DNA of 64,000 bases, taken from contig CAUGNO010000001.1 of NCBI GenBank assembly GCA_959600905.1, positions 124,001 to 188,000 of the forward strand, given 5' to 3'. Below the pieces are notes generated by a model that worked only from the letters and a program-made list of their open reading frames with translations, had not been told where the DNA came from and ran no database searches. Shown in pieces: positions 8,926 to 18,717 of this stretch. The position numbers and the translations under genes were made by a program. Each line of letters opens with the position of its first letter. Positions within the stretch are counted from its first letter, which is position 1. Source of the stretch: UMGS1975 sp959600905 (GTDB lineage Bacteria; Bacillota; Clostridia; Christensenellales; QAND01).

Positions 8926-9387
8926 TTAAAACTTTATCGTGGGGCGCACGATGGATACATCCTTTAACAAAAACGCCATCTCTTTGCCGCCCATATCCAA
9001 TATGATCTTATTTTCTTCTTCATCATAGGCTTTCAAAACACCCACATACTTTTTCTTTCCCTGCAAAGCCTTATATAACCTAACTTCCACTTCCTTGCCG
9101 ATGCCATAATGAAAATCAGAAGGGCGCTTCAATGGCCGATCAATACCCGGCGAGGAAACGCATAAAAAATAGGCATCAGAAATGGGATCCAATTCATCAA
9201 TGATGGGATCAATCGCTTTTGACACCGATTCACAGTCATCCAGCCCAATGCCGTTTGGGCCGTCAATGTATACGAATAATACTTTACTATCGTCTTCCCG
9301 TCCAATCTCCACATCCACGATGCGGTATCCCAGCGATACTACAGTTTCTTCAATCGCTTGCTCAATTCTTTCTGTTATTTTGGACAA
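8926..9387 (-). CDS. rimP: Ribosome maturation factor RimP
   Basis: RimP assists 30S assembly. The 153-aa product has the family blocks LGYRIVDVEIGRED, CESVSKAIDPIIDE and YFLCVSSPGIDRPLKRPSDF. Translation seems to start at a TTG at 9387, preceded by AAGGCAGG. It is the first gene of the long operon that continues to pnp and has its own promoter with a hairpin in the leader. Confidence 0.94.
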   Translation of the reverse strand: MSKITERIEQAIEETVVSLGYRIVDVEIGREDDSKVLFVYIDGPNGIGLDDCESVSKAIDPIIDELDPISDAYFLCVSSPGIDRPLKRPSDFHYGIGKEVEVRLYKALQGKKKYVGVLKAYDEEENKIILDMGGKEMAFLLKDVSIVRPTIKF

Positions 9388-9406
9388 TCGACAACCTGCC
9401 TTTCAA

Positions 9407-9433
9407 GACAAAAGAGCGGGTTAACCCACTCTT
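9407..9433 (-). terminator. Hairpin with U-tract in the rimP leader
   Basis: On the minus strand a 9-bp stem (AAGAGTGGG with CCCGCTCTT, loop TTAA) is followed by TTTTG. It lies after polC but also downstream of the promoter predicted for rimP, so it may both end polC transcripts and act as an attenuator for the rimP operon. Confidence 0.7.
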
Positions 9434-9459
9434 CCCTCCATAAAGTATCTTTCTGATGC

Positions 9460-9488
9460 ATTCTAGCACACATTTTTCCGCATTGCAA
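9460..9488 (-). promoter_or_regulatory. Sigma-A promoter for the rimP-nusA-infB operon
   Basis: Minus-strand TTGCAA, a 17-bp spacer and TAGAAT preceded by TGC (extended -10). It lies between the polC stop and the leader hairpin of rimP. Confidence 0.75.
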
Positions 9489-9511
9489 GCATCCGAAAAA
9501 CAAGAGAATTA

Positions 9512-12500
9512 TCAAAACAGAGAAAGCTGCGCTGTATCCCACATATCTCCAAACGCCCCTACCTCCTTCAGCCTTGCAATGTTGGTGTTGTTAAGCTTTG
9601 TACGCTCATTGACATCCTCAATCGTAACAAAAGGGCCGTCCTTTCTTGCTTCTACCACGCTGTTTGCTGCGTTTTCACCCAAGCCAGCTACCGCCATGAG
9701 CGGCATGCGCAGCTTTCCATCCTCGATTAAGTACATCGTGGCATGAGAAATCTGAATATCCGGCGGCAAAAACTCATAGCCGCGTGCCAGCATCTCCATC
9801 GCAAGCTGTAAATGCACCCGCTGTTTTTCGTCGCGTGCCGTAGCATCCTTTTTATGCTTAAAATCCTCCAGTATCTTTTTGATATGGTCTATGCCCTGCA
9901 ACGCATCGTAGGCATCCATTTCTTCACCACGCACAGAGAAATATGCCGCATAAAAGGCCAATGGCATATGCACTTTATAATATGCGATTCTAAGCGCTGC
10001 TACAACATAGGCTGCTGCATGCGCCTTTGGGAACATATATTTAATTTTTTTGCAGCTGTCTATGTACCAATCCGGCACATGTGCCTGCCGCATGGCATTT
10101 TCCATAACAGGCGTCAGTCCCTTGCCCTTACGCACCGATTCCATCGTATCGAACGCAATTTTTGCCTCCACGCCGCAATGCATCAAATAAACCATGATAT
10201 CATCACGTGTACAGACGCATTCGCGTAAGGTTGCTGTGCCGCTGGCAATCAAATCTGCCGCGTTGCCCAGCCATACATCCGTACCATGGGAAAGTCCGCT
10301 GATGCGCAGCAATTCAGCAACCGTGGTCGGCTTTGTATCCTTCAGCATGTTCATAGCAAACTCTGTGCCAAATTCCGGAATTCCCAATACCCCCAAATCA
10401 AATGGAAAATCTGGATCCTTAATATCCAATGCATCGCAGTTGAGGAATAAGGACAACGTGCCCGGATCATCCAACGGCACATCCACCGGGTCTATCCCCG
10501 TAAATTCATACAGTCTGCGAATCACCGTCGGGTTATCATGCCCCAACACATCCAGCTTTACCAATCGATCGTGGAGGGAGTTAAAGTCGAAATGCGTGGT
10601 GATGGTTTCGCTGTCCACCTTGTCGGCCGGCCTTTGTAATGGCGTATAATCCAAAATATCTCGATCCTCCGGCACAACGATCAGTCCTGCCGGATGCTGC
10701 CCCGTTGTTCTCTTTACATTGGTAATCCCCTTTACCAAAATATCTACCTGGCCAGGCTGGATATTTCCACCTTTTTCCTCCATATATTTACGCACATATC
10801 CATACGCACTTTTGTCTGCAATGCCGATTACGGTACCGGCGCGGAAAACATTTTCTTTCCCGAACATTTCAATGACCTTGGCAAAGGCCCTCGGCTGGTA
10901 TTCCCCGGAAAAATTCAGGTCAATATCAGGAACCTTATCGCCGTCAAACCCCAAAAACACCTCAAACGGAATCTCATATCCGTCCTTAATCATTCTGGCG
11001 CCGCATTTCGGGCAATTTCGATCTGGCAGATCCGGTCCGCAAGCCGCCCCAAGATCTTTTGTGTCAAAATCAGAATATTTGCATTCCGGGCAAACATAGT
11101 GCGGCGCCAGCGGATTGACTTCCGAAATCCCCATTGCTTTTGCTACAAATGAACTGCCGACACTGCCGCGCGAACCTACCGTATAGCCGTCGTCATTGCT
11201 CTGCTTTACCAACCGATAAGCAGATAAATACAACGTGGAAAAATCATGCTTTGTGATGCTTCCCAGTTCTTTTTCCAATCTGGCTTCAACGATCTCCGGC
11301 AAAGGAGCGCCATAAATATCCTCTGCCCCCTTACGCGCAATGGAACAGATAAGCGCATCCCCATTTTCCTCCCTGGGCGCAGCCGTATCCTGTGGATAAG
11401 GGCCAAAGCCTGTTTCAATGGTATCTACAATGCGATTGGGCGCATTTACGACCACCTCCATCGCCTCATCTTCTCCCAGATAGGCAAACTCATCCAGCAT
11501 TTCCTGGGTGGTATGCAGATACAGCGGAGGTTGCTGGTCAGCGTCCGTAAATCCTTGGCCGCTCATTAGGATACGACGCACATATTCATCCTGTGGTTTG
11601 ATGAAGTGCACATCGCCCGTAGCCACCGTCGGGATTCCTTTCTCTCTGCCCAACGCAATGATCTTTCGGTTAATGTTTTGCAGATCTTCTTCGCTATGAA
11701 CCCAAAAGCCATCTCTATCATCACGCAGCAAAAAGGCATTGTTTCCAATGGGCTGTACTTCAAGGTAATCGTAAAAATCCACCAAATGCCTTTGCGTCAT
11801 CTCATCCAATTTTCCAAGAACAGCGCGGAATACTTCTCCTTGTTCGCATGCGCCACCTACAATCAGACCTTCCCGATGCTTCATCACAAGACTTTTCGGC
11901 ATAACGGGATGCCGGTGGAAATGCCGAAGGTGCGCCTCTGTTACCAAGGTATAGAGGTTTTTCAGCCCTTTTTTATTTTTGACCAGCAGAATTAGATGAT
12001 TGGTAGGCAACGCCTTTGTGCTTGCCGATCCATTGAGCTGAGAAAATCGCTCAGCGCCGGCCAATTCCCTGAGCCTTTCCCACATACGAGCCGTACAAGC
12101 AGCATCGTCCATGGCGCGGTGATGGTGCAGCTGTTCGATCTTAAAATGCCTACACATGGCATCCAGCGTATGCCGGCGCACGTCCGGCACCATCATACGG
12201 GCCAAAGGCAGCGTATCAACCACGGCATTGGAAAATTCCAAGTCGTAAACCTTTCCTCTGTTTCGTATAAACGATACGTCGAATGTGGCATTGTGCGCTA
12301 TTATGGGCCGATTGCCTACAAACTCTGCAAATGCACGTAAAGTTTCTTCCTCGGATGGCGCATCAACCAAATCCTGATCAGTTATACCGGTCAGTTTTAC
12401 AATTTCAGGCGGCAGTTTTGATAATGGCTTTGCAAAGCTCTCAAATGTTTCGATTGCTTGTCCATCTTTCCAGCGAACAGCGCCAACCTCTATGATCTCA

Positions 12501-13807
12501 TTTTTCTTTTTATCTAGCCCTGTGGTCTCAATATCAAAGACGACCACTTCGCCAATCTCTTCGTCTTCTCCTGTAAATGCGGCCATATCGTTGGCCATGT
12601 ATGCTTCCACACCATAGATCAGCTTTAAGTCCTTACCGGATTTTTTCAATGCCATATTGGCATCAAAAGCAAACGGGAAAGCCTGTACGACGCCATGGTC
12701 TGTAATAGCCAGCCCCGAAAGCCCCATCCCAGCCGCAGTATTCACCAGTTCTTTTGCATCGGCCAAGCCATCCAATCCGCTCATTTTGGTATGGGCGTGC
12801 AGCTCCGGACGATGGAATGGAAGATCGCCGTCTCCTCGATCTTGAAACGGCATATACGAGATCTGGTTGGCCCATACAACCTCTTGCCGAGTATATGTAT
12901 CCAGCCTTACGATCCCACGTACAAATACTCTTTTTTTCTTGGAAAGCACCTCAACAGCATGCGCCGCTGCCTTATTTTCCATGGAAGCCAAAATGTTAAC
13001 CGTTCCATAGTAATCGGTCAACAAAAAGGATACGATGCTTTCATCCTTGGAGCGCTTTTTTCTTGCCTCAACGGAGAGAGCGATCCCCTCCAGATTTACT
13101 CGGCCCAGTTCTAGCGTCACCATCGAGAGATCATCTGTCTTTTTTGGAAAAAACGGTTCGCCCAGCAGCGATCTCGTTTTTGTTGTTTTTTCTACTTTGG
13201 CTGACGGCCTAGCCTTTCTCGGCCTATTTTGTTTTTCCTTTGCTTTGGAAAGCTCCCCGGTTCTCTCTATAGAGCGAGACACCTCATCCGGCTTTGGTGC
13301 CCGTTCACATTCAATTTTAGCCGAAAAATCAACAAGCTCGGTACAAGGAACGGGATCCGATAGCTTTTCCTTTTCTACAAAAAATAGATGACATCCACCG
13401 GTCGTTTCCTGTACAAATCGCAGCAATTCTTCATATCCCGGCATCATCTGTATCACATCTTTGAGGTTGCTTTCCTCAAAAGCGCAGTATGCGATCTCCT
13501 TTTCTTCATCGTACTTCCAATAGCTCTGACTCCAAAAAGCGCAACAGGAACGCATCTCCTTTTTTGAGTATTCAACGCATAAACGCGCAATCTCCCTTTC
13601 ATTGGAAATAGGCATACGCAAAGAAACCAGGGTGTTTTCCTGGCCTGTTTGCAAAATTAAATGCGCTTGAATTTTTGCAAATTCAGCATAAGACAGCGCC
13701 TTATCCGCATGCGCATAAATATGTAGCTGTTCCCGTGTTCTGGAAAATGCTATTTTTTCGATCCATACATTTCCGTACGGTGTTTCAATTTGCTTTGCCT
13801 GGCTCAT
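9512..13807 (-). CDS. polC: DNA polymerase III alpha subunit, PolC type with 3'-5' exonuclease
   Basis: PolC is the main replicative polymerase of low-GC Gram-positives. The 1431-aa product shows an OB region near 240-310, a PHP domain beginning ELHAHTKMSGLDG near 335, split by an inserted DEDD-type exonuclease (VVFDIETTGLDKKKNEIIEVGAV near 421-445), then the polymerase core with DIDLNFSGEYQPRAF and a Cys-rich zinc motif (CPECKYSD, NCPKCGAR). The start at 13807 overlaps the ispG stop as ATGA; a longer open frame to 13987 runs inside ispG and is not credible. It is the last gene of the frr-to-polC operon. Confidence 0.98.
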   Translation of the reverse strand: MSQAKQIETPYGNVWIEKIAFSRTREQLHIYAHADKALSYAEFAKIQAHLILQTGQENTLVSLRMPISNEREIARLCVEYSKKEMRSCCAFWSQSYWKYDEEKEIAYCAFEESNLKDVIQMMPGYEELLRFVQETTGGCHLFFVEKEKLSDPVPCTELVDFSAKIECERAPKPDEVSRSIERTGELSKAKEKQNRPRKARPSAKVEKTTKTRSLLGEPFFPKKTDDLSMVTLELGRVNLEGIALSVEARKKRSKDESIVSFLLTDYYGTVNILASMENKAAAHAVEVLSKKKRVFVRGIVRLDTYTRQEVVWANQISYMPFQDRGDGDLPFHRPELHAHTKMSGLDGLADAKELVNTAAGMGLSGLAITDHGVVQAFPFAFDANMALKKSGKDLKLIYGVEAYMANDMAAFTGEDEEIGEVVVFDIETTGLDKKKNEIIEVGAVRWKDGQAIETFESFAKPLSKLPPEIVKLTGITDQDLVDAPSEEETLRAFAEFVGNRPIIAHNATFDVSFIRNRGKVYDLEFSNAVVDTLPLARMMVPDVRRHTLDAMCRHFKIEQLHHHRAMDDAACTARMWERLRELAGAERFSQLNGSASTKALPTNHLILLVKNKKGLKNLYTLVTEAHLRHFHRHPVMPKSLVMKHREGLIVGGACEQGEVFRAVLGKLDEMTQRHLVDFYDYLEVQPIGNNAFLLRDDRDGFWVHSEEDLQNINRKIIALGREKGIPTVATGDVHFIKPQDEYVRRILMSGQGFTDADQQPPLYLHTTQEMLDEFAYLGEDEAMEVVVNAPNRIVDTIETGFGPYPQDTAAPREENGDALICSIARKGAEDIYGAPLPEIVEARLEKELGSITKHDFSTLYLSAYRLVKQSNDDGYTVGSRGSVGSSFVAKAMGISEVNPLAPHYVCPECKYSDFDTKDLGAACGPDLPDRNCPKCGARMIKDGYEIPFEVFLGFDGDKVPDIDLNFSGEYQPRAFAKVIEMFGKENVFRAGTVIGIADKSAYGYVRKYMEEKGGNIQPGQVDILVKGITNVKRTTGQHPAGLIVVPEDRDILDYTPLQRPADKVDSETITTHFDFNSLHDRLVKLDVLGHDNPTVIRRLYEFTGIDPVDVPLDDPGTLSLFLNCDALDIKDPDFPFDLGVLGIPEFGTEFAMNMLKDTKPTTVAELLRISGLSHGTDVWLGNAADLIASGTATLRECVCTRDDIMVYLMHCGVEAKIAFDTMESVRKGKGLTPVMENAMRQAHVPDWYIDSCKKIKYMFPKAHAAAYVVAALRIAYYKVHMPLAFYAAYFSVRGEEMDAYDALQGIDHIKKILEDFKHKKDATARDEKQRVHLQLAMEMLARGYEFLPPDIQISHATMYLIEDGKLRMPLMAVAGLGENAANSVVEARKDGPFVTIEDVNERTKLNNTNIARLKEVGAFGDMWDTAQLSLF

Positions 13808-14871
13808 AGCCGCTCCTGCTCCCTTTGGCATGCCAACCGTTTCGCTTCCTGTACCAAAACGGAGATCAAGTCCGTTCCTTCCACTTTTCCTATTTTTTGG
13901 CCGTGTTGAAAGAGGATGGCATCCCCTGCGGCCCCCGCAATGCCGATATCTGCCTCTCTGGCTTCCCCCGGGCCATTCACCACACAACCCATTACAGCTA
14001 CCTTCAGTGGGATTTTAATACCGGAAAGCCTACGTTCCACTTCCAATGCAATCTTTTCCACTTCAATGCTCGTTCTCCCGCAGGTTGGGCAGGCGATGAC
14101 CTCTACGCCCTCCTCCCGCAAGCCTACCGCCTTGAGAATACGTTTGGCCACAGGCACCTCCTGCAGCGGGTCTCCCGCCAAAGAGACACGAATGGTGTCG
14201 CCAATGCCATCCAGCAGTAAGCTCCCGATTCCGACAGACGACTTCACCGTTCCCATGGCACAGGTGCCCGATTCTGTCACGCCCAAGTGCAGCGGATACG
14301 GCGTTTTTTCCGCCAAGAGCCGATAGGCTTGGATCATCGTGGGTACATGACTATGCTTTACGGATAGCACGATGTCATAAAACCCTTCTTCCTCCAGGAT
14401 ATGGGCATGTCCCAGCGCGCTTTCCACCAACGCTTCTGCTGTTGGCCCTTTGTATTTTTCCAGCAGCTGTTTTTCCAAAGACCCTGCATTGACGCCAATC
14501 CGAATCGGAACCCCATGCTCTTTGGCCGCCGCTACGACATTCCGCACCTTTTCTCTGCTGCCGATATTGCCAGGGTTAATCCTTAGTTTATCAATGCCTG
14601 CTTCTATACTGCCCACTGCCAACCTGGCGTCGAAATGGATGTCCGCAACCAGGGGTACCTGTACCCTTTTTTTGATTTGTTCGATTGCCTTGACACAGGC
14701 GCTGTCATAAATGCTCATGCGCACCAAATCACAGCCCGCTTCGGATAGCGCTTGTATCTGTGCCACGGTGCTTTCTATGTCTCGTGTATCCGTGTTCGTC
14801 ATGCTTTGGATACATACAGGCGCACCGCCCCCCATCGCAAGAGACCCGATGTGTATCTGCCTTGTTTCCAT
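13804..14871 (-). CDS. ispG: 4-hydroxy-3-methylbut-2-enyl diphosphate synthase (flavodoxin)
   Basis: IspG is a [4Fe-4S] enzyme of the MEP isoprenoid pathway. The 355-aa product has the TIM-barrel start QSMTNTDTRDIESTVAQI and the C-terminal cluster-binding blocks CPTCGR and MGCVVNGPGEA. With dxr in the same operon this shows that the organism makes isoprenoids by the MEP route, feeding uppS next door. Confidence 0.96.
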   Translation of the reverse strand: METRQIHIGSLAMGGGAPVCIQSMTNTDTRDIESTVAQIQALSEAGCDLVRMSIYDSACVKAIEQIKKRVQVPLVADIHFDARLAVGSIEAGIDKLRINPGNIGSREKVRNVVAAAKEHGVPIRIGVNAGSLEKQLLEKYKGPTAEALVESALGHAHILEEEGFYDIVLSVKHSHVPTMIQAYRLLAEKTPYPLHLGVTESGTCAMGTVKSSVGIGSLLLDGIGDTIRVSLAGDPLQEVPVAKRILKAVGLREEGVEVIACPTCGRTSIEVEKIALEVERRLSGIKIPLKVAVMGCVVNGPGEAREADIGIAGAAGDAILFQHGQKIGKVEGTDLISVLVQEAKRLACQREQERL

Positions 14872-14883
14872 CCAAACCTCTCC

Positions 14884-15906
14884 TTATCTAAAAAACACGT
14901 CCTTCACCGATATTAAAATGATAAGCCCAAACATCAGACAAACTCCAATGGCATTGAGGAGTCCTTCTCGTTCCGGGTTTACCCGCCTTCTAAAAATCAG
15001 CTCATAAAATACAAATAGGCACCGTCCCCCGTCCAAACCTGGGATAGGCAGCAGATTGGCGATTCCCAAGTTCAGCGTTGCCATAGAAACCATGAGCAAC
15101 ATGGTTCTGAAACCGCTTTCAATACTCATGGACATCTCCTGTACAAATCCAACAGGGCCGATCAATTCTCCCTCTGGTTTGGCCCCGCCAAACAGCCCGC
15201 CAATCAGCTGTCCTAAAAATTCAAACATCATACGGGCCATCTGCCATGTAACCTGAAAGCCCTTTTGTATCGCCTCGAAAAAACCAACCGGCTGAAAAGC
15301 AGCTTGCGTTTGTATTCCCAAAATAGACTGCCCATCGATCTCTACTTTGGGAATTTCCAGCGTCAGCGTTTCCCCGTCCCGTTCAACGGTCAACACGGCC
15401 GTCTGAGCGGACTGCGCGATCAGCGAGGAAGGCGTTTCAAACAAAAGAGGGTCCTCCCCTCCTACTTGCTTTATTACATCGCCTATCTGCAAACCGTATG
15501 CATTTGCTTGCGATAGTGGGAGAATGTTCATAACGGTATGCCTTGGCATACCAATAGCACCGGCAAAAACAGCACAAAGCAATACGCTCAGCAAAATATT
15601 TGCCAATGGCCCCGCCACAAAAATCAAAAGCCTTTTCCATGGGCCAACGGAGTAAAAGCTGCCGGGCACAGGTCCTGTTAAGCTTTCCTCATCTGGCTCT
15701 TCTCCTAAAAAACGGCAAAACCCCCCGAGAGGGATTAGCCGCAATGTATATTGTGTTTCTTTTGGCTTCCAGGCAAGCAGCTTTGGGCCAATGTTGACGG
15801 AAAACTCCTCTACCTTCACGCCCGCGGCTCTACCTGCAAACATATGCCCCAATTCATGAACGATGATCAAAACGCCCAAAATGAGAATGGCGATGATGTA
15901 AGTCAA
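14884..15906 (-). CDS. rseP: RIP zinc metalloprotease, site-2 protease family (RseP/RasP)
   Basis: Membrane protease that cuts substrates such as anti-sigma factors and leftover signal peptides within the membrane. The product of about 340 aa has the metal motif HELGH near the N-terminus in the first membrane segment, a PDZ-like region in the middle (LQIGDVIKQVGGEDP), and the second conserved block NLLPIPGLDGGR. A TTG at 15906 is six bases downstream of GAGGT; a TTG two codons earlier would put the ribosome site too close. It sits between dxr and ispG as in many Firmicutes. Confidence 0.93.
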   Translation of the reverse strand: MTYIIAILILGVLIIVHELGHMFAGRAAGVKVEEFSVNIGPKLLAWKPKETQYTLRLIPLGGFCRFLGEEPDEESLTGPVPGSFYSVGPWKRLLIFVAGPLANILLSVLLCAVFAGAIGMPRHTVMNILPLSQANAYGLQIGDVIKQVGGEDPLLFETPSSLIAQSAQTAVLTVERDGETLTLEIPKVEIDGQSILGIQTQAAFQPVGFFEAIQKGFQVTWQMARMMFEFLGQLIGGLFGGAKPEGELIGPVGFVQEMSMSIESGFRTMLLMVSMATLNLGIANLLPIPGLDGGRCLFVFYELIFRRRVNPEREGLLNAIGVCLMFGLIILISVKDVFFR

Positions 15907-15926
15907 ATACAAACCTCAATTCTTTT

Positions 15927-17066
15927 TTATATGGCTTCCATAAATTGGCGAACCTGTTTGTCTATCTGCAAAATCTCATCCAGGTTCGGTTCCTTACCGC
16001 CGGTAAATTCCGACATGGCCTTTTCAATCAGCCATGGGATATCATAAAACCCTATACGATGCTCCCTATATCTCTGCACAGCGATCTCATTGGCCGCGTT
16101 GAATGCAATCGGAGACATACCGCCCTGCCGACCCGCCTCATAGGCAAGCGCCAAACAGGGGAATCGTTCTGTATCCGGCGACTCAAAGTGCAGCGAACCA
16201 AGCGTTACAAAATCTACTGCCTCCGATCCCTGATGCAGCCTATTCGGATATCCCAAGGCCACCTGAATCGGCAGCTTCATATCCGGGACTCCCATCTGAG
16301 CTAAAATCGAGCGGTCTTGGTATTCTACCATGCTATGTACAATGCTTTCCGGATGCACGATGACCTCCACTTGCTCTACCGGAACATCAAACAGCCAGCG
16401 CGCCTCTAATACCTCCAATCCCTTGTTGGCAAGTGTCGCGCTGTCAATGGAGATTTTTGTCCCCATATTCCATTTTGGATGCTTTATGGCCTGCTCTACT
16501 GTGGCTTTAGCAATTTCGCCCTTTTCCCAAGTGCGGAATGGGCCGCCCGAGCAGGTTAGCAAAATGCGCCGTATCTCTTTGTCTCTGTTTCCTTCCAAGC
16601 ATTGAAAAATGGCGCTGTGTTCGCTATCCACCGGATACAACCTGGCATTGTGCTGCTCTAGCAGCGCACGGATGGCCGCGCCACCACAAACAATGCTTTC
16701 CTTGTTGGCAACACAGGTCTTTAGCCCATGACAAATGCTTTCTTTCAACGGAGCAAAACCCGGAAATCCTACCACGGAGATCAAGCTGGTATCAGCACCA
16801 GAAGCAAGCATCGCTTCTACATGCGCACTCTGTCCACCGAACAGCCTGCAATCCTTATCTATGTATGCTTTGGCCGAGTTATACGTTTTGTCATCCGAGA
16901 TCCCCACCGCTTTGGGATGAAATTCTCGAATTTGTTTTAACAAAAGAGGTAGGTTTTTATGAGCAGTCAGCGCCACGATGCGAAATTCCTCTGGGTGCTC
17001 CCGCACAACCTCCAACGCCTGTGTGCCCACAGACCCAGTAGAACCTATCAACGCGATCTCAATCAT
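15927..17066 (-). CDS. dxr: 1-deoxy-D-xylulose-5-phosphate reductoisomerase
   Basis: Dxr makes 2-C-methylerythritol 4-phosphate from DXP using NADPH, the committed step of the MEP pathway. The 379-aa product starts with the nucleotide-binding motif GSTGSVGTQ and has VDSEHSAIFQCL and FRTWEKGEIAKATVEQAIKHP-type blocks with MGTKISIDSATLANKG. Normal length. Operon position between cdsA and rseP is typical. Confidence 0.97.
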   Translation of the reverse strand: MIEIALIGSTGSVGTQALEVVREHPEEFRIVALTAHKNLPLLLKQIREFHPKAVGISDDKTYNSAKAYIDKDCRLFGGQSAHVEAMLASGADTSLISVVGFPGFAPLKESICHGLKTCVANKESIVCGGAAIRALLEQHNARLYPVDSEHSAIFQCLEGNRDKEIRRILLTCSGGPFRTWEKGEIAKATVEQAIKHPKWNMGTKISIDSATLANKGLEVLEARWLFDVPVEQVEVIVHPESIVHSMVEYQDRSILAQMGVPDMKLPIQVALGYPNRLHQGSEAVDFVTLGSLHFESPDTERFPCLALAYEAGRQGGMSPIAFNAANEIAVQRYREHRIGFYDIPWLIEKAMSEFTGGKEPNLDEILQIDKQVRQFMEAI

Positions 17067-17084
17067 GCCCTATACGCCTCCTTG

Positions 17085-17894
17085 TCACGCTGCCAGCAAT
17101 ACCAAGCTAAAATAACAATATACGATAGGCGCTACAAACAAAATACTATCCAGTCTGTCCATTACGCCACCGTGGCCGGGGAATATCTTTCCAAAATCCT
17201 TTATGCCAACATTACGCTTTACCAAAGAAGCCGATAGATCGCCAATTTGCCCTGCCACGGCGCTTACCAAGCCCAGCATCGCCATATGCAGCAAGCTGAC
17301 AGAAGTACCAAGCACAGGCTGAATCAGGTACCCAACCAATACGCTGGCCACGATTCCACCTAGAGTGCCTCCAATAGCACCCTCCACAGTTTTCTTCGGG
17401 CTGATTTTGGGGCACAGCTTATGCTTGCCAAATAGCAGCCCTGCAAAATAGGCAAACATATCTGTGACGCATGCGCATACCAGGGTAACGACCAAAGCCA
17501 GTCGTCCCGCTTCTCCCGGAAAGGTCAGCATCATAGGAAGCATAGACATCATAAGGCAGGGATAAAACAACGCAAAAAAGGTATAAGATGTGCTTACCAG
17601 TGTTAAATCCGCGCGCAATACCTTGGTTACAAAGATCAATATACCAGTGACCATCAGCAGCGCCAGGATCCCTTTGATTCCAAAATAATGGATGGAAAAT
17701 GGCAGCATGACCACAAAGAACACCAATGCACTACGCGATAAGTCTATCCCTACATGATGAAACGCCTGCCATACTTCAAAGACCGCAATGGCCAAAAACA
17801 GATAAATGGTAATGGAAAGCGCAAGACCCCCTATGCAAAGCACCGTGGTAATCAAAGCTGCCAAGATCAGCCCGATGATAAAGCGCGTTTTCAA
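17085..17894 (-). CDS. cdsA: Phosphatidate cytidylyltransferase
   Basis: CdsA makes CDP-diacylglycerol for phospholipid synthesis. The 269-aa product is almost entirely membrane-spanning, with the C-terminal signature KRNVGIKDFGKIFPGHGGVMDRLDS and the earlier KTVEGAIGG. It appears to start with TTG at 17894, preceded by a strong AGGAGG site that overlaps the end of uppS. Confidence 0.96.
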   Translation of the reverse strand: MKTRFIIGLILAALITTVLCIGGLALSITIYLFLAIAVFEVWQAFHHVGIDLSRSALVFFVVMLPFSIHYFGIKGILALLMVTGILIFVTKVLRADLTLVSTSYTFFALFYPCLMMSMLPMMLTFPGEAGRLALVVTLVCACVTDMFAYFAGLLFGKHKLCPKISPKKTVEGAIGGTLGGIVASVLVGYLIQPVLGTSVSLLHMAMLGLVSAVAGQIGDLSASLVKRNVGIKDFGKIFPGHGGVMDRLDSILFVAPIVYCYFSLVLLAA

Positions 17895-17896
17895 AA

Positions 17897-18655
17897 TTAT
17901 CTTCCTCCTACGGCGCCAAACCGCCTGTCTCTAGACATATACTCCTTGATACACGCCCAATACACCTCATTGGTAAAATCCGGCCAATGTTGATCCGTAA
18001 ACACAAATTCCGTGTATGCAAGCTGCCATAGCATAAAGTTGGAAAGCCTTTGTTCTCCGCTTGTGCGAATCAAAAGATCCGGTTCTGGCAACTCTGCCGT
18101 ATACAGTTCGTTTTGTATGGTGGTCTCTTCAATGTCCTCTTGGGCCAGCTCCCCTTTGGCCACCCTACCCGCAATATGCTGCACGGCCCGCAAAATCTCT
18201 GATCTCGATCCATAGTTCAGCGCAATGTTTAATACCATACCCGTATTGTTCTTTGTCATTTCCATTCCACGCTGCACTTCCATAACCGCCGTAGGTGGCA
18301 GCTTTTGATAATCGCCCATCACCACTAGCTTTACCCGGTTTTTATGGAGCTCATCAATTTCTTTGCGGATATATTCTACAAGCAGCGAAAACAAAGCGTC
18401 TACCTCTGGTCTCGGCCGCTTCCAATTTTCCGTTGAAAAGGCATACAAGGTCAACACATCCACACCGATATCAGAACTGACGCGTACAATATTCACCATC
18501 CGCTCCATCCCGGCCCGATGGCCTGTGGTACGCATTTTGCCCCTCTGCTTAGCCCAGCGTCCGTTGCCGTCCATGATAATTGCAACATGCTTTGGCATAC
18601 GCTGTATTTCAAATGGTTCAAACCCCTTCGGCAGGGGGCCTCTCATTTGTGACAT
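17897..18655 (-). CDS. uppS: Isoprenyl transferase (undecaprenyl diphosphate synthase)
   Basis: UppS builds the C55 lipid carrier for peptidoglycan from IPP and FPP. The product of 252 aa has HVAIIMDGNGRWAKQRG with the catalytic Asp, GHRAGMERM, and LTLYAFSTENWKRP, then DLLIRTSGEQRLSNFMLWQ. I choose the ATG at 18655, seven bases after AGGGAG; the longer frame begins with TTG. A large hairpin lies immediately upstream. Confidence 0.96.
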   Translation of the reverse strand: MSQMRGPLPKGFEPFEIQRMPKHVAIIMDGNGRWAKQRGKMRTTGHRAGMERMVNIVRVSSDIGVDVLTLYAFSTENWKRPRPEVDALFSLLVEYIRKEIDELHKNRVKLVVMGDYQKLPPTAVMEVQRGMEMTKNNTGMVLNIALNYGSRSEILRAVQHIAGRVAKGELAQEDIEETTIQNELYTAELPEPDLLIRTSGEQRLSNFMLWQLAYTEFVFTDQHWPDFTNEVYWACIKEYMSRDRRFGAVGGR

Positions 18656-18675
18656 TGTATTTCTCCCTTTTTGCA

Positions 18676-18710
18676 ATTATTTCCCAAAGGAAGACCCTTC
18701 GGGAAATAAT
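18676..18710 (-). promoter_or_regulatory. Long hairpin directly upstream of uppS
   Basis: A 10-bp perfect stem (ATTATTTCCC with GGGAAATAAT) continues after one mismatch into four more pairs around a short loop. It is not followed by a T-run, so it is not a normal terminator. It sits 20 bases before the uppS start and could be an mRNA processing or stability element. Confidence 0.5.
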
Positions 18711-18717
18711 CAGCAGC

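Noticed and set aside
13808..13987. Upstream extension of polC by 60 residues
   Set aside because: The extension lies inside ispG, and the ATGA overlap at 13807 gives the better start.
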